DNA of 64,000 nt from Bacteroides sp. 51 (GCF_010500965.1 NZ_QVMI01000038.1:1-64000), one strand, 5' to 3'. Shown: positions 36,573 through 45,421, counted from the first letter of the stretch. The notes: a model not told the origin generated them from the sequence alone. Made by a program: numbers and translations.

Positions 36573-37742
36573 ATGGTACTACCGGAATTAAAACGGCGAC
36601 GTGATAAAATCCGTTCGCTAATGGCTCAACAGAACATTGATGCCGCATTAATTGCTTGCAACGTTAATTTACTTTATACCTGTGGACAAATCATAAGCGG
36701 ATACCTCTACCTACCTCTGAAATCTCCCGCTTGCATTTTCGTAAAACGCCCCAATAACATCACAGGCGAACATTTTCACTCCATCCGTAAACCCGAACAA
36801 ATTGTTGAAATACTCAAAGAACAGGGACTTCCTGTTCCCGAAACAATTATGCTTGAAGGAGATGAGTTGTCTTTCAGCGAGTATAACCGATTGGCGGCTA
36901 TGTTCTCCGAATCAAAAGTGGTGAATGGTACGCCGATTATTCGCCAGGCACGTAGCGTGAAGACTGAAATGGAAGTTGAGATGTTCCGCCGTGCAGGAAT
37001 AGCACATACCAAAGCCTATGATAAAATTCCATCTGTTTACCGTGAAGGCATGACAGATGTTGAACTCTCTATCGAAATTGAACGTTTGATGCGTTTGGAA
37101 GGCAACCTGGGAATCTTCCGCGTCTTTGGTCAAAGTATGGAAATATTCATGGGTAGCCTATTGGTTGGCAACAATGCAGCCGAACCCTCTCCTTTCGATT
37201 TCGCTTTGGGTGGAAAAGGAATTGACCCATCTATTCCGGTTGGTACAAGTGGAATCCAAATTCAAAAAGGTCAGTCGGTAATGGTTGACTATGGCGGTAA
37301 CTTCAACAGCTATATGTGTGATATGACTCGCGTTTTCTCTGTAGGCAAACTACCGGAAGAAGCCTATCTGGCCCATCAGGTATGTCTGGATGTACAAGAA
37401 ACAGTCACCTCCATGGCAAAACCCGGAGCTATTTGCGAAGACTTATATAATGCGGCGATTGATGTAGTAACCAAAGCCGGTTTTGCAGATAACTTTATGG
37501 GAATTTCACAAAAAGCAAAATTTATCGGTCACGGGATTGGGCTGGAAATCAATGAAGCCCCCGTACTTGCCCCGCGTGTAAAAGTGGAATTAGAACCCGG
37601 AATGGTATTTGCACTGGAACCAAAGATTGTACTACCCGAGATCGGTGCCGTAGGCATTGAGAATTCCTGGGCAGTAACCAATGAAGGAGTAGAAAAACTA
37701 ACACTCTGCGAAGAAAAGATCATTGATTTGCTCGGCGAATAG
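36573..37742 (+). CDS. M24 metallopeptidase, Xaa-Pro aminopeptidase/dipeptidase
   Basis: A 389-residue creatinase/prolidase-fold enzyme. The N-terminal domain (about 1-130) is the creatinase-like lobe. The pita-bread domain carries the five metal ligands: Asp239, Asp250, His320, Glu349 and Glu363 (VDYGGNF, MCDMTRVF, GHGIGLEINEAP, ALEPK, GIENSW). It cleaves peptides next to proline using two metal ions, probably in the cytosol as no signal is present. The divergent pseudokinase is upstream. A terminator follows. Confidence 0.93.
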   Translation: MVLPELKRRRDKIRSLMAQQNIDAALIACNVNLLYTCGQIISGYLYLPLKSPACIFVKRPNNITGEHFHSIRKPEQIVEILKEQGLPVPETIMLEGDELSFSEYNRLAAMFSESKVVNGTPIIRQARSVKTEMEVEMFRRAGIAHTKAYDKIPSVYREGMTDVELSIEIERLMRLEGNLGIFRVFGQSMEIFMGSLLVGNNAAEPSPFDFALGGKGIDPSIPVGTSGIQIQKGQSVMVDYGGNFNSYMCDMTRVFSVGKLPEEAYLAHQVCLDVQETVTSMAKPGAICEDLYNAAIDVVTKAGFADNFMGISQKAKFIGHGIGLEINEAPVLAPRVKVELEPGMVFALEPKIVLPEIGAVGIENSWAVTNEGVEKLTLCEEKIIDLLGE

Positions 37743-37779
37743 CCATATCCGTGCATTACAAAAGCATATCTTATAATAT

Positions 37780-37815
37780 AAAGGAAAGGAGCGATTACGT
37801 TTCTTTCCTTTTTTA
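37780..37815 (+). terminator. Intrinsic terminator after the M24 peptidase gene
   Basis: AAAGGAAAG (37780-37788) pairs with CTTTCCTTT (37803-37811), then TTTT. Confidence 0.75.
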
Positions 37816-37872
37816 TAGCAATTTTTCTTAATCTAAACGTTTGTAGACATTTGAGTTTGATGGAGCTAGCCA

Positions 37873-37903
37873 TTGTTCGTTCCAAAAGTTTATCCTATCT
37901 TTG
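37873..37903 (+). promoter_or_regulatory. Bacteroidetes-type promoter of the RNA-repair operon
   Basis: A -33 like TTG (37873-37875), a 20-base spacer and TATCTTTG (37896-37903). It leaves a long leader of about 165 bases before the RNA ligase start. Confidence 0.65.
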
Positions 37904-37986
37904 CAACAGAATTTTAAACTTACTCATTCTTAAACATTTCAAAGAAGAGTATAACAATGACTACCAAATAATAACATAACGCTCCT

Positions 37987-38060
37987 TGAGGCCAGCTCTT
38001 TTTCCAAAGAGTTGCAGGGAATAGTATACCTACCGGCCTCATCTTTCATTTTCATTTTTT
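37987..38060 (+). promoter_or_regulatory. Structured leader with possible attenuator before the RNA ligase
   Basis: TGAGGCC (37987-37993) pairs with GGCCTCA (38035-38041); inside, CTCTTT (37996-38001) pairs with AAAGAG (38006-38011). A T-rich run (ATTTTCATTTTTT) follows directly, the shape of a terminator or attenuator inside the transcript. I know of no RNA family that this matches. Confidence 0.5.
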
Positions 38061-38074
38061 ATTGTTATCAGTTA

Positions 38075-38833
38075 ATGAAGTCACCAAATACATTGTTTGC
38101 TGACCAAACAGAAATAGTTATGTTATCACAAAAATATGGCCGTACTTACCATTATCCTTTTTCTCCCGGAACTACAAGTGACGACCGCATCAACCATACA
38201 TATTGGGAGGATATACAAAAAATAGAGACATTAATACATACAGAAAAACTGGATGGTGAGAATAATTGCCTCAACCAATTCGGAGTTTTCGCCCGTTCTC
38301 ATGCCGCACCTACCACCTCACCCTGGACCAACCAGCTACGTGAGCGTTGGAGTTTGATGAAACGTGACCTGGGCGATATAGAATTGTTTGGAGAAAACCT
38401 GTATGCCGTTCATTCCATAGAGTATAAACGCATTGAAGAATATTATTTTATATTCGCGGTACGCTGCATGGACAAATGGCTTTCCTGGGAAGAAGTTAAA
38501 TTCTACGCCGCAGCATTCGACTTTCCTACTGTACCCAAACTATTGATTCAACCGACTAAAGAATTGACCAAAGATATTCTGAAAGAACAAATCATAGACT
38601 GGGCACAGCAAGCAAGTGTTTTTGGTTCAAAAGATACACAAACCAACCAGGATTGTACACGGGAGGGGGTTGTCAGCCGGAACGTTGAAGAATATCCGGT
38701 GTCGGAGTTCAGTCACAACGTATTCAAGTATGTACGCAAAGGGCACGTAAAAACCAATGAACACTGGACACGCAACTGGAAACGAGCCCGCCTGACATGG
38801 GAAAGAATAGAAGAAAAGGAGGAAGAAAAATGA
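38075..38833 (+). CDS. ATP-dependent RNA ligase (nucleotidyltransferase-fold)
   Basis: A 252-residue RNA-ligase-type protein. The nucleotidyltransferase motifs are in order: motif I EKLDGEN with adenylated Lys58, motif III-like LFGENLYAVHSIEY, motif IV EGVVSR and motif V FKYVRKGHV. This resembles the T4 Rnl2/Rnl5 class that seals 3'-OH and 5'-phosphate ends of RNA. The start could be 38075 or the later ATG at 38120; I prefer 38075. Its TGA overlaps the ATG of the HD-Pnk gene by four bases (ATGA), so the two are coupled in an end-healing and sealing operon. Confidence 0.9.
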   Translation: MKSPNTLFADQTEIVMLSQKYGRTYHYPFSPGTTSDDRINHTYWEDIQKIETLIHTEKLDGENNCLNQFGVFARSHAAPTTSPWTNQLRERWSLMKRDLGDIELFGENLYAVHSIEYKRIEEYYFIFAVRCMDKWLSWEEVKFYAAAFDFPTVPKLLIQPTKELTKDILKEQIIDWAQQASVFGSKDTQTNQDCTREGVVSRNVEEYPVSEFSHNVFKYVRKGHVKTNEHWTRNWKRARLTWERIEEKEEEK

Positions 38834-39942
38834 ATTGGAAACTAACAAATGATAAAACATGGGATTCCCTTGAGAAGCAATTCTCCTGGATAGCCGATAT
38901 GCAGCATATACTTCAGCATGAGTCACACCATGCTGAAGGCAATGTAGCCATACATACACAAATGGTACTTGAAGAGTTAATTCATTCTTCCTATTATCAA
39001 TCGCAGGATGCAGAAGCACAAGAGATTTTATGGTGCGCCGCATTAATGCATGATATAGAGAAGCGTTCCACCTCTGTCGATGAAGGTGATGGGGTGATTT
39101 CAGCAAAAGGACATGCCCGGAAAGGCGAATATACCACAAGAACTATCTTCTACCGCGATATTCCAACCCCGTTTCATATTCGTGAGCAAATAGCTTCACT
39201 TGTTCGTTTTCATGGACTACCGCTTTGGTTGATGGAGAAAACAGAGCCGGCAAAGAAAGTACTTGAAGTTTCCCTTCGTGTCGACACACGCCACCTGAAA
39301 GCATTGGCAGAAGCAGATGCCAGAGGACGTATCTGTAACGATCTCCCCTCTTTACTGGAGAGCCTGGAGTTCTTTGAAATCTTCTGCAAAGAGCAGGCAT
39401 GCTGGGGAACGACTAAAGAGTTTGCAACTCCACATGCCCGTTTCCATTATTTCAATACTCCCAATAGTTATGTGGATTATACTCCATTTGAACAATTCAA
39501 ATGTGAAGTCATTATGCTGTCCGGTTTGCCAGGTATGGGAAAAGATCACTATCTGCAATCCATCAATAAAGAGCTTCCGGTAGTTAGCCTGGATGATATT
39601 CGGCGAAAGCATAAAATCAGCCCAACCGATAAATCCGGCAATGGATGGGTAGTTCAAACAGCAAAGGAAGAAGCACGGGGATATCTCCGCAAAGGACAAA
39701 ACTTTGTTTGGAACGCAACAAATATCACCCGGCAAATGCGATCGCAACTTATCGACCTGTTTACTGATTACGGAGCAAGGGTCAAAATTATCTATATCGA
39801 AAAGCCATATACTACCTGGAAAATACAAAATAAGAACCGGGAATATATGCTCCCGGAGAATGTATTGGATAGAATGCTTGGTAAGCTGGAGATACCGCAG
39901 TTAACGGAAGCGCACGAGGTTGAGTATTTAGTCTCCGGATAA
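38830..39942 (+). CDS. HD phosphoesterase-polynucleotide kinase (HD-Pnk) RNA/DNA end-healing enzyme
   Basis: A 370-residue two-domain protein. The N-terminal HD domain (about 20-200) has His34, His74-Asp75 (ALMHDIEK), His95 and His128. The C-terminal kinase has P-loop GLPGMGKD (232-239), Asp256 and the WNATN-R motif (294-301). The architecture matches HD-Pnk of Runella, which removes 2',3'-cyclic phosphates and phosphorylates 5'-OH ends, the two healing steps before ligation. Fusion to an overlapping ligase gene gives a complete cut-RNA repair set. It lies convergent with cca. I would not trust the longer upstream start at 38797. Confidence 0.9.
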   Translation: MNWKLTNDKTWDSLEKQFSWIADMQHILQHESHHAEGNVAIHTQMVLEELIHSSYYQSQDAEAQEILWCAALMHDIEKRSTSVDEGDGVISAKGHARKGEYTTRTIFYRDIPTPFHIREQIASLVRFHGLPLWLMEKTEPAKKVLEVSLRVDTRHLKALAEADARGRICNDLPSLLESLEFFEIFCKEQACWGTTKEFATPHARFHYFNTPNSYVDYTPFEQFKCEVIMLSGLPGMGKDHYLQSINKELPVVSLDDIRRKHKISPTDKSGNGWVVQTAKEEARGYLRKGQNFVWNATNITRQMRSQLIDLFTDYGARVKIIYIEKPYTTWKIQNKNREYMLPENVLDRMLGKLEIPQLTEAHEVEYLVSG

Positions 39943-39945
39943 ACT

Positions 39946-40130
39946 ATTATCCGTTTATCTCCTATTCAAAGTTCGATTTTGTCTTAAACATGTTTTCAAC
40001 CAGATGTACGTCTGGTTAGTGACTAGATGTACATCTAGTTACTGACCACATGTACATCTGGTCGTTATCATCTCCCTATGAAAAACAGTTATCTTCTAGT
40101 GATAATTAAGTTATCATTAGGAGATAAACG
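39946..40130. repeat. Three evenly spaced palindromes within an outer inverted repeat
   Basis: Palindromes centred on TGTAC at 40005, 40028 and 40051 repeat every 23 bases: AACCAGATGT-ACGTCTGGTT, ACTAGATGT-ACATCTAGT and GACCACATGT-ACATCTGGTC. They are bracketed by CGTTTATCTCCTA (39952-39964) and its exact reverse TAGGAGATAAACG (40118-40130). The region sits between the convergent HD-Pnk and cca stop codons. Confidence 0.85.
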
Positions 40131-40182
40131 ATATAACTCTAAGAGTTATTTCCGGGAGATTAAGTATAAAAGGGGATTATTA

Positions 40183-41619
40183 TTACTTCTTCAGTGGTTC
40201 CAGTCCCATTTTCCGGGCTTTCTCCATCATATACTGATATGCTGCCTCGTACTCATTAGGAATTACCCCATCAAGAATAGCATCTTTAATAGCACTCTTC
40301 AATGCACCAACCTCTCGGCAAGGCTCCAATCCGAATATTTCCATAATCTCTTCACCACTAATCGGCGGCTGAAAGTTCCGGACACGGTCTTTTTCCTCAA
40401 TATCTTTAAGCTTCTGACGTACCAGACGAAAGTTATTCAGAAAGCGTTCTTTACGCTCACTGTTTTTAGAGGTTATATCTGCCTCACAAAGCATCATCAA
40501 GTCATCAATATCATCACCGGCTTCAAAAAGCAAACGGCGTACAGCAGAATCTGTGACCTCATCATCGGCTATGGCAATAGGACGCATGTGCAAGCTTACC
40601 AGCTTCTGGACATACTTCATTTTTTCATTCATCGGAAGTTTCATTTCCCGGAAAATGCCCGGTATCATCTTCTCGCCAATGAAATTATGGTTATGGAAAG
40701 TCCATCCAATGCGGGGTTCCCAACGTTTTGTGGCAGGTTTAGCTATATCATGAAACAAAGCGGCCCAACGCAACCAGAGGTTATCTGTATGTTTACTGAT
40801 ATTATCCAAAACTTCAAGGGTATGGTAGAAGTTATCTTTATGGCCACGGCCATTTTTTACATCAACACCCTGTAATGCAGATAGTTCCGGAAAGATTAAC
40901 GCCAATAATCCTGAACGCTCGAGGTCAATAAAGCCTTTGGAAGGAACAGGAGAAAGAATGATCTTATTTAGTTCATCGGCAATACGCTCTTTGGAGATAA
41001 TCTTTATCCGTTCACGGTTGCGACACAGGGATTCAAACGTTACATCATCAATGTAAAAATTGAGTTGGGTAGCAAAGCGAATGCAACGCATCATGCGTAG
41101 CGGGTCATCACTAAAGGTTATATCGGGATCAAGTGGGGTACGGATCGTCCGTTCCTTCAAGTCGGATATTCCGTTGAAAGGATCGACTAATTCACCAAAA
41201 CGATCTTTATTCAGGCATACTGCCATGGCATTAATGGTAAAGTCACGGCGGTTCTGATCATCCTGAAGTGTCCCGTCTTCTACAATTGGTTTACGAGAGT
41301 CACGCTGATAAGACTCCCTGCGTGCACCTACAAACTCGACTTCCATATCCCGGAATTTAACCTGCGCTGTGCCGAAATTCTTGAAAACCGCTACTTTAGC
41401 CGACTTTCCAATCTTTGTACCAAAGGCTTTCGCCATCTCGATTCCACTTCCTACAACAACTACGTCAATGTCTTTGGATGGGCGTTCCAGAAATAAATCC
41501 CGTACATATCCCCCTACGGTATAACATTCAAGTCCCAGACTATCTGCGGTTTCCGATAAGGTATGAAATATTTTATGGTTAAAACGTTGCTTAAGCTCTT
41601 CAGCGGTCAGATCAATCAT
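40183..41619 (-). CDS. cca: CCA-adding tRNA nucleotidyltransferase
   Basis: A 478-residue class II enzyme that builds and repairs the 3' CCA end of tRNA. The nucleotidyltransferase motifs are GGYVRD (36-41) and DIDVVVVG (50-57, metal Asp50 and Asp52); the RRDFTINAM motif follows. A C-terminal HD domain (LFHDIAKPATKRW) is present, as in many bacterial forms. Length is as expected. The convergent RNA ligase and HD-Pnk genes make a tRNA-repair context attractive, though convergence argues against a shared transcript. Confidence 0.95.
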   Translation of the reverse strand: MIDLTAEELKQRFNHKIFHTLSETADSLGLECYTVGGYVRDLFLERPSKDIDVVVVGSGIEMAKAFGTKIGKSAKVAVFKNFGTAQVKFRDMEVEFVGARRESYQRDSRKPIVEDGTLQDDQNRRDFTINAMAVCLNKDRFGELVDPFNGISDLKERTIRTPLDPDITFSDDPLRMMRCIRFATQLNFYIDDVTFESLCRNRERIKIISKERIADELNKIILSPVPSKGFIDLERSGLLALIFPELSALQGVDVKNGRGHKDNFYHTLEVLDNISKHTDNLWLRWAALFHDIAKPATKRWEPRIGWTFHNHNFIGEKMIPGIFREMKLPMNEKMKYVQKLVSLHMRPIAIADDEVTDSAVRRLLFEAGDDIDDLMMLCEADITSKNSERKERFLNNFRLVRQKLKDIEEKDRVRNFQPPISGEEIMEIFGLEPCREVGALKSAIKDAILDGVIPNEYEAAYQYMMEKARKMGLEPLKK

Positions 41620-41656
41620 GCTAATTTCTTTGAATCTTTTGAGAGTGCAAAAATAC

Positions 41657-41776
41657 GAATAAGTTTTGAGTTTTGAGTTATAAGTTTTAAGTTGCTATGC
41701 AGTGCTTAGTTTGTTATTTTGTGAGAACTCATAACTCAAAACTCAGAACTCATAACTTAAAACTCAAAACTTATTC
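41657..41776. repeat. AAACTCAAAACT-type inverted repeat upstream of cca
   Basis: A low-complexity arm GAATAAGTTTTGAGTTTTG (41657 on) is matched in reverse by 41725-41776, built from short words of the ACTCAAAAC/ACTCATAAC kind. It lies between the divergent cca and lipoprotein genes. Confidence 0.7.
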
Positions 41777-41809
41777 TTAATTTTGTGCTTTCACTATAAA
41801 GACCGAACA

Positions 41810-42646
41810 ATGAAAAAACTGGTTATTCTCTCATTCGTATCTTTGTTGCTGGTTTCCTGTGGAGACGGAACAGAAAAAAAAGCGGCCCAAAAGCTTCAGT
41901 CGGCACTTCAAGCATTCGACGCGGGTGATTTTAATCTGGCTAAAACTGAAATAGACAGTATTAAGATATTATATCCCAAAGCATTCAATGCACGTAAGGA
42001 AGGAGTCAAATTGATGCAACAAGTAGAACTCGCAGAGCAAAAGCAAACTGTAGCTTATTTGGACAGCATACTTTCCAGTAAACAAGCTGATTTTGAAGCT
42101 ATCAAGAGTAAATTTGTTTTGGAAAAAGATACGGCATACCAAGAGATTGGCAATTATTTCTGGCCAACACAAACCGTTGAAAAGAACCTTCACCGCTCTT
42201 ACCTGCGCTTCCAGGTTAATGAAAGAGGAGTGATGTCTATGACATCTATTTATTGCGGATCGTCCAACATACACCATCTGGCTGTAAAAGTGATTGCTCC
42301 CGACGGCACATTTGCTGAAACTCCTGCATCCAACGATAGCTATGAGACTACAAATTTAGGAGAAAAGATTGAAAAAGCTGATTATCTACTTGGGCAAGAT
42401 GGCAACGTTATGGGATTCATTTATTTTAATCATGATAAGAATCTGAAGGTAGAGTGCCTGGGAGGTAAAAAGTACACCACAACCATGTCTGCTTCCGATC
42501 GTCAAGCTTTAAAAGAAACCTATGAGCTTTCGCAGATTTTATCGGCAATTGAACAGGCGAAAAAAGAAAAAGAAGAAGCAAACCTGAAAATCGGATTCAT
42601 TTCACGCAAGATAGAAGAAGATCAAAAAGCGAATCTATCCGAATGA
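41810..42646 (+). CDS. Lipoprotein of unknown function with C-terminal coiled coil
   Basis: A 278-residue lipoprotein (lipobox LLLVSC, Cys17). An N-terminal helical segment (about 20-95, AQKLQSALQAFDAGDF) is TPR-like. A beta-rich middle follows, then a charged coiled coil at the end (AIEQAKKEKEEANLK). I do not recognise a family with confidence. ATG 41810 starts the signal peptide. Its TGA overlaps the GNAT gene start by four bases, so the two are coupled. Confidence 0.78.
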   Translation: MKKLVILSFVSLLLVSCGDGTEKKAAQKLQSALQAFDAGDFNLAKTEIDSIKILYPKAFNARKEGVKLMQQVELAEQKQTVAYLDSILSSKQADFEAIKSKFVLEKDTAYQEIGNYFWPTQTVEKNLHRSYLRFQVNERGVMSMTSIYCGSSNIHHLAVKVIAPDGTFAETPASNDSYETTNLGEKIEKADYLLGQDGNVMGFIYFNHDKNLKVECLGGKKYTTTMSASDRQALKETYELSQILSAIEQAKKEKEEANLKIGFISRKIEEDQKANLSE

Positions 42647-43143
42647 GAATCAAACTGGTAGAGATACAGGAAAGCGATTTATCTTTTATTAAAGAGATAT
42701 ATGACTATTATACGCTCAATACAACTGTGGTTTATTCTATAGAGCCCGTCAGTATAGAGGAAATTCGTTCGTTTCTCCCTATTGGCGACCCGGTTTATCG
42801 CTCTTTTATAATTAAATCGCCCGAAGGTGAGGATATTGGCCTTTGTTATTTTTCTAAATTTAAACCACGTGAAGCCTATCGTATTTCTGTAGAACTAACC
42901 ATCTATCTAATACCGGAAGCCGCCGGTAAAGGCTATGGCAGCGAAGCCCTTAACCAAATAGAAGAGATCATTAAGTCCGGTGGATTTCATAATATTATGG
43001 CATTGGTTGGAAATGAAAATGACGCCAGTATCCATTTGTTTGAGAAATCAGGCTATACATGTTGCGCTGATATAAAGGAAGCGGCCGAGAAGTTTGGCCG
43101 GAAGATCGGCCTCAAGATGTACCAGAAAATATTGAAAGTATGA
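42643..43143 (+). CDS. GNAT-family N-acetyltransferase, phosphinothricin/MnaT-like
   Basis: A 166-residue acetyltransferase. The acetyl-CoA loop is PEAAGKGYGSEAL, and the following NENDASIHLFEKSGY segment is the pattern of phosphinothricin or methionine-sulfone N-acetyltransferases (Pat/MnaT type). The substrate is likely an amino-acid-like amine but cannot be fixed. It overlaps the lipoprotein gene, an unusual partner for a soluble enzyme. Confidence 0.88.
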   Translation: MRIKLVEIQESDLSFIKEIYDYYTLNTTVVYSIEPVSIEEIRSFLPIGDPVYRSFIIKSPEGEDIGLCYFSKFKPREAYRISVELTIYLIPEAAGKGYGSEALNQIEEIIKSGGFHNIMALVGNENDASIHLFEKSGYTCCADIKEAAEKFGRKIGLKMYQKILKV

Positions 43144-43213
43144 AGTGCCGAAGAGCTAATCTCTTCAACACCATCATACCTCACAAACACCCAGTATTAA
43201 CGTTATTCAATGT

Positions 43214-43260
43214 TTAAATAAAAATGGAACCATCCTCTTTTTCTGAGGAAGGCTCCATTT
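43214..43260 (-). terminator. Terminator on the minus strand after ruvA
   Basis: Arms 43222-43236 and 43246-43260 form a hairpin; on the minus strand a T-rich run follows. It probably ends ruvA transcripts. Confidence 0.65.
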
Positions 43261-43363
43261 CCTCATTACATGATACTCCCACGAGCGCAAATAATGATAA
43301 TGAGAATGCTCTAAACATTCTACTGGAAACAACGCAATAAGAAAATAGCGATAATATTTTCAT
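43214..43363 (-). CDS. Possible small lipoprotein-like ORF
   Basis: A 49-codon frame beginning MKILSLFSYC with a hydrophobic stretch ending in a lipobox-like ALVGVSC, then an acidic tail NEEMEPSSEKEDG. It lies downstream of ruvA on the same strand. The last 15 codons overlap a transcription terminator hairpin, which weakens the case for a true gene. I mark it as tentative. Confidence 0.3.
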   Translation of the reverse strand: MKILSLFSYCVVSSRMFRAFSLSLFALVGVSCNEEMEPSSEKEDGSIFI

Positions 43364-43509
43364 TTTCAACAAACATACAAAAAAACAACAGGAATGAGAA
43401 ATCACCCCTGTCCTACTTCCTACAAATGGTTTACATAAACGCACTTATAGAACAATATTTTCTGTTTAAAAGAATTGTATCCCTACCGCGAACGGTTTGC
43501 GGACTAACC

Positions 43510-44100
43510 CTATAGCCGTTTAAAAGCTTGTTTAATGACACTTTCTACGGGTGCCTGCGGATCATCTTTTAAAATAGCCATAACCACTTTTTGCGATGGA
43601 GCAGCAGCAAAGCCCAACATGGTTAAGGCAGCTACAGCCTCTTCCAATACTGCACTGTTCCCAACAGGTACGGTCATGCCGCTTTCAACAGATGTAGCAC
43701 CTGTGCGAATCTTATCTTTCAGGTCAACAATCACACGCTGAGCCGTTTTCAACCCGATACCCTTTACGGTTTTCAACATCGTCACGTTTTCAGTGCTAAT
43801 AACATTCACAAGTTCTGCCGGACTTAGTGCAGAAAGTATGGTACGTGCCGTATTTCCTCCAATACCCGAAACGGATATCAATAGCAAAAACAATTCACGT
43901 TCCTGCTTACTTACAAATCCATAAAGCACATGGGCATCTTCGCGAATGGCTTCATAGATATATAGTTTACAACTGGTTTTGCCTTGTATAGCGGAATAAG
44001 TGTTTAGTGATATATTTACCGCATAACCCACTCCATTACAATCTACAACTGCGACGGCCGGAGTCAGTTCGGCCAATTCGCCCTTAACATATTCAATCAT
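43510..44100 (-). CDS. ruvA: Holliday junction DNA helicase RuvA
   Basis: A 196-residue protein that binds four-way junctions and partners with RuvB for branch migration. The N-terminal OB domain starts [20 protein letters not shown]. The helix-hairpin-helix motifs [13 protein letters not shown] and [19 protein letters not shown] give DNA contact, and the C-terminal UBA-like domain ([12 protein letters not shown]) binds RuvB. Length matches. ruvB is not adjacent, as is common in this phylum. Confidence 0.95.
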   Translation of the reverse strand: MIEYVKGELAELTPAVAVVDCNGVGYAVNISLNTYSAIQGKTSCKLYIYEAIREDAHVLYGFVSKQERELFLLLISVSGIGGNTARTILSALSPAELVNVISTENVTMLKTVKGIGLKTAQRVIVDLKDKIRTGATSVESGMTVPVGNSAVLEEAVAALTMLGFAAAPSQKVVMAILKDDPQAPVESVIKQAFKRL

Positions 44101-44241
44101 AATCCAAAGATAAAGCAGATAAAATATATTTCAGCTATGAATCTGAAAGTTTTTGCGGCATCAAACTTATAATTCACAATTTGCCTATCTTAAAAACACA
44201 TAAACCTGACACAAAATTCAGCAAAAACCAGATAGAATGCT

Positions 44242-44249
44242 TACTTTTG
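44242..44249 (+). promoter_or_regulatory. Putative -7 box for ddh
   Basis: TACTTTTG fits TAnnTTTG, 43 bases before the ddh start. No -33 box was seen. Confidence 0.45.
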
Positions 44250-44291
44250 TACTCAGAAAACAGAAATTTGCATAATATAACCAACGAAAAG

Positions 44292-45191
44292 ATGAAAAAA
44301 GTAAGAGCCGCCATCGTAGGATATGGCAACATCGGACAGTATGTTCTGGAGGCACTTCAAACTGCCCCGGATTTTGAGATAGCAGGTGTGGTTCGTCGTA
44401 ACGGCGAAGAAAATAAACCCACAGAGTTGAATGATTATCTGGTAGTAAAAAACATAAAAGATCTGAATGATGTTGATGTAGCGATTCTTTGCACACCAAC
44501 CAGAAGCGTTGAAACGTATGCTAAAGAATGTCTGGCACTTGGCATCAATACAGTAGATAGTTTCGATATCCATACTGGTATCGTTGACTTGCGCCGGGAA
44601 TTGGCAGCTGTAGCAAAAGAACACAACAGTGTTGCTATCATTTCTGCCGGATGGGACCCGGGAAGCGATTCTATCGTACGTACCATGCTGGAAGCTATTG
44701 CTCCAAAGGGCATTACGTATACAAACTTTGGTCCGGGTATGAGTATGGGGCACACCGTGGCTGTAAAAGCGATTGACGGAGTGAAAGCTGCACTTTCTAT
44801 GACTATCCCAACAGGAACAGGTATACACCGCCGTATGGTTTATATTGAAGTAAAAGACGGATATAAGTTTGAGGAGGTGGCGGCTGCCATTAAAGCAGAT
44901 GCTTATTTCGTAAATGACGAAACACATGTTAAGCAGGTATCTTCTGTTGATGAATTACTCGATATGGGACACGGAGTAAGCTTAACCCGCAAAGGTGTAT
45001 CGGGCAAGACTCAGAACCAATTATTCGAATTCAATATGCGTATCAATAACCCTGCATTAACTGCTCAGGTATTGGTGTGCGTAGCCCGTGCATCGATGAA
45101 GCAACAACCGGGTTGCTACACCATGATCGAAGTCCCTGTTATCGACTTGCTACACGGCGACCGTGAAGATTTGATCGCACACCTCGTATAA
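44292..45191 (+). CDS. ddh: meso-Diaminopimelate D-dehydrogenase
   Basis: A 299-residue NADPH-dependent dehydrogenase that makes meso-diaminopimelate from tetrahydrodipicolinate in one step, for lysine and peptidoglycan. The dinucleotide fold opens VGYGNIGQYVLEAL, and the conserved stretches DSFDIHTGI, SAGWDPGSDSIVR and FGPGMSMGHTVA are those of Ddh enzymes. ATG 44292 gives the standard N-terminus; the upstream open frame is not conserved. A terminator hairpin follows the gene by about 90 bases. Confidence 0.95.
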   Translation: MKKVRAAIVGYGNIGQYVLEALQTAPDFEIAGVVRRNGEENKPTELNDYLVVKNIKDLNDVDVAILCTPTRSVETYAKECLALGINTVDSFDIHTGIVDLRRELAAVAKEHNSVAIISAGWDPGSDSIVRTMLEAIAPKGITYTNFGPGMSMGHTVAVKAIDGVKAALSMTIPTGTGIHRRMVYIEVKDGYKFEEVAAAIKADAYFVNDETHVKQVSSVDELLDMGHGVSLTRKGVSGKTQNQLFEFNMRINNPALTAQVLVCVARASMKQQPGCYTMIEVPVIDLLHGDREDLIAHLV

Positions 45192-45195
45192 CAAA

Positions 45196-45236
45196 CAGGC
45201 GAGCAGACGGCAAGGTGACGGCAAGGTGGCGCTGCC
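45196..45236. repeat. Degenerate GACGGCAAGGT repeats after ddh
   Basis: CAGACGGCAAGGTGACGGCAAGGTGGCGCTGCC holds two direct copies of a GACGGCAAGGTG word. Its reverse form ACCTTGCCGGC occurs in the tandem array at 51231-51275, so the two sites share a repeat family. Confidence 0.5.
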
Positions 45237-45279
45237 AGTTTCCATGCGGATAATAAGATATTAATCAAGGTTTTAAAGG

Positions 45280-45310
45280 AGACTGTCTCTGCAAAGAGAT
45301 GGTCTTTTTC
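45280..45310 (+). terminator. Intrinsic terminator of ddh
   Basis: AGACTGTCTCT pairs with AGAGATGGTCT, followed by TTTTTC. Confidence 0.8.
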
Positions 45311-45421
45311 TTTTTAATGTAAATTGCAAACCAAAATATATAATTAAGCATTGTTAATTCACACATAATAATTATCTTAGGCAAGGAAAAAAGACTAAAT
45401 ACAAGGCTTAATCATAATATT

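Noticed and set aside
39998-40063. Three spaced palindromes read as a short CRISPR
   Set aside because: The 7-base gaps between palindromes are too short to be spacers and nearly the same.
40078-40875. Long frame antisense to cca
   Set aside because: Entirely within the clear cca gene on the opposite strand, with no family signature.
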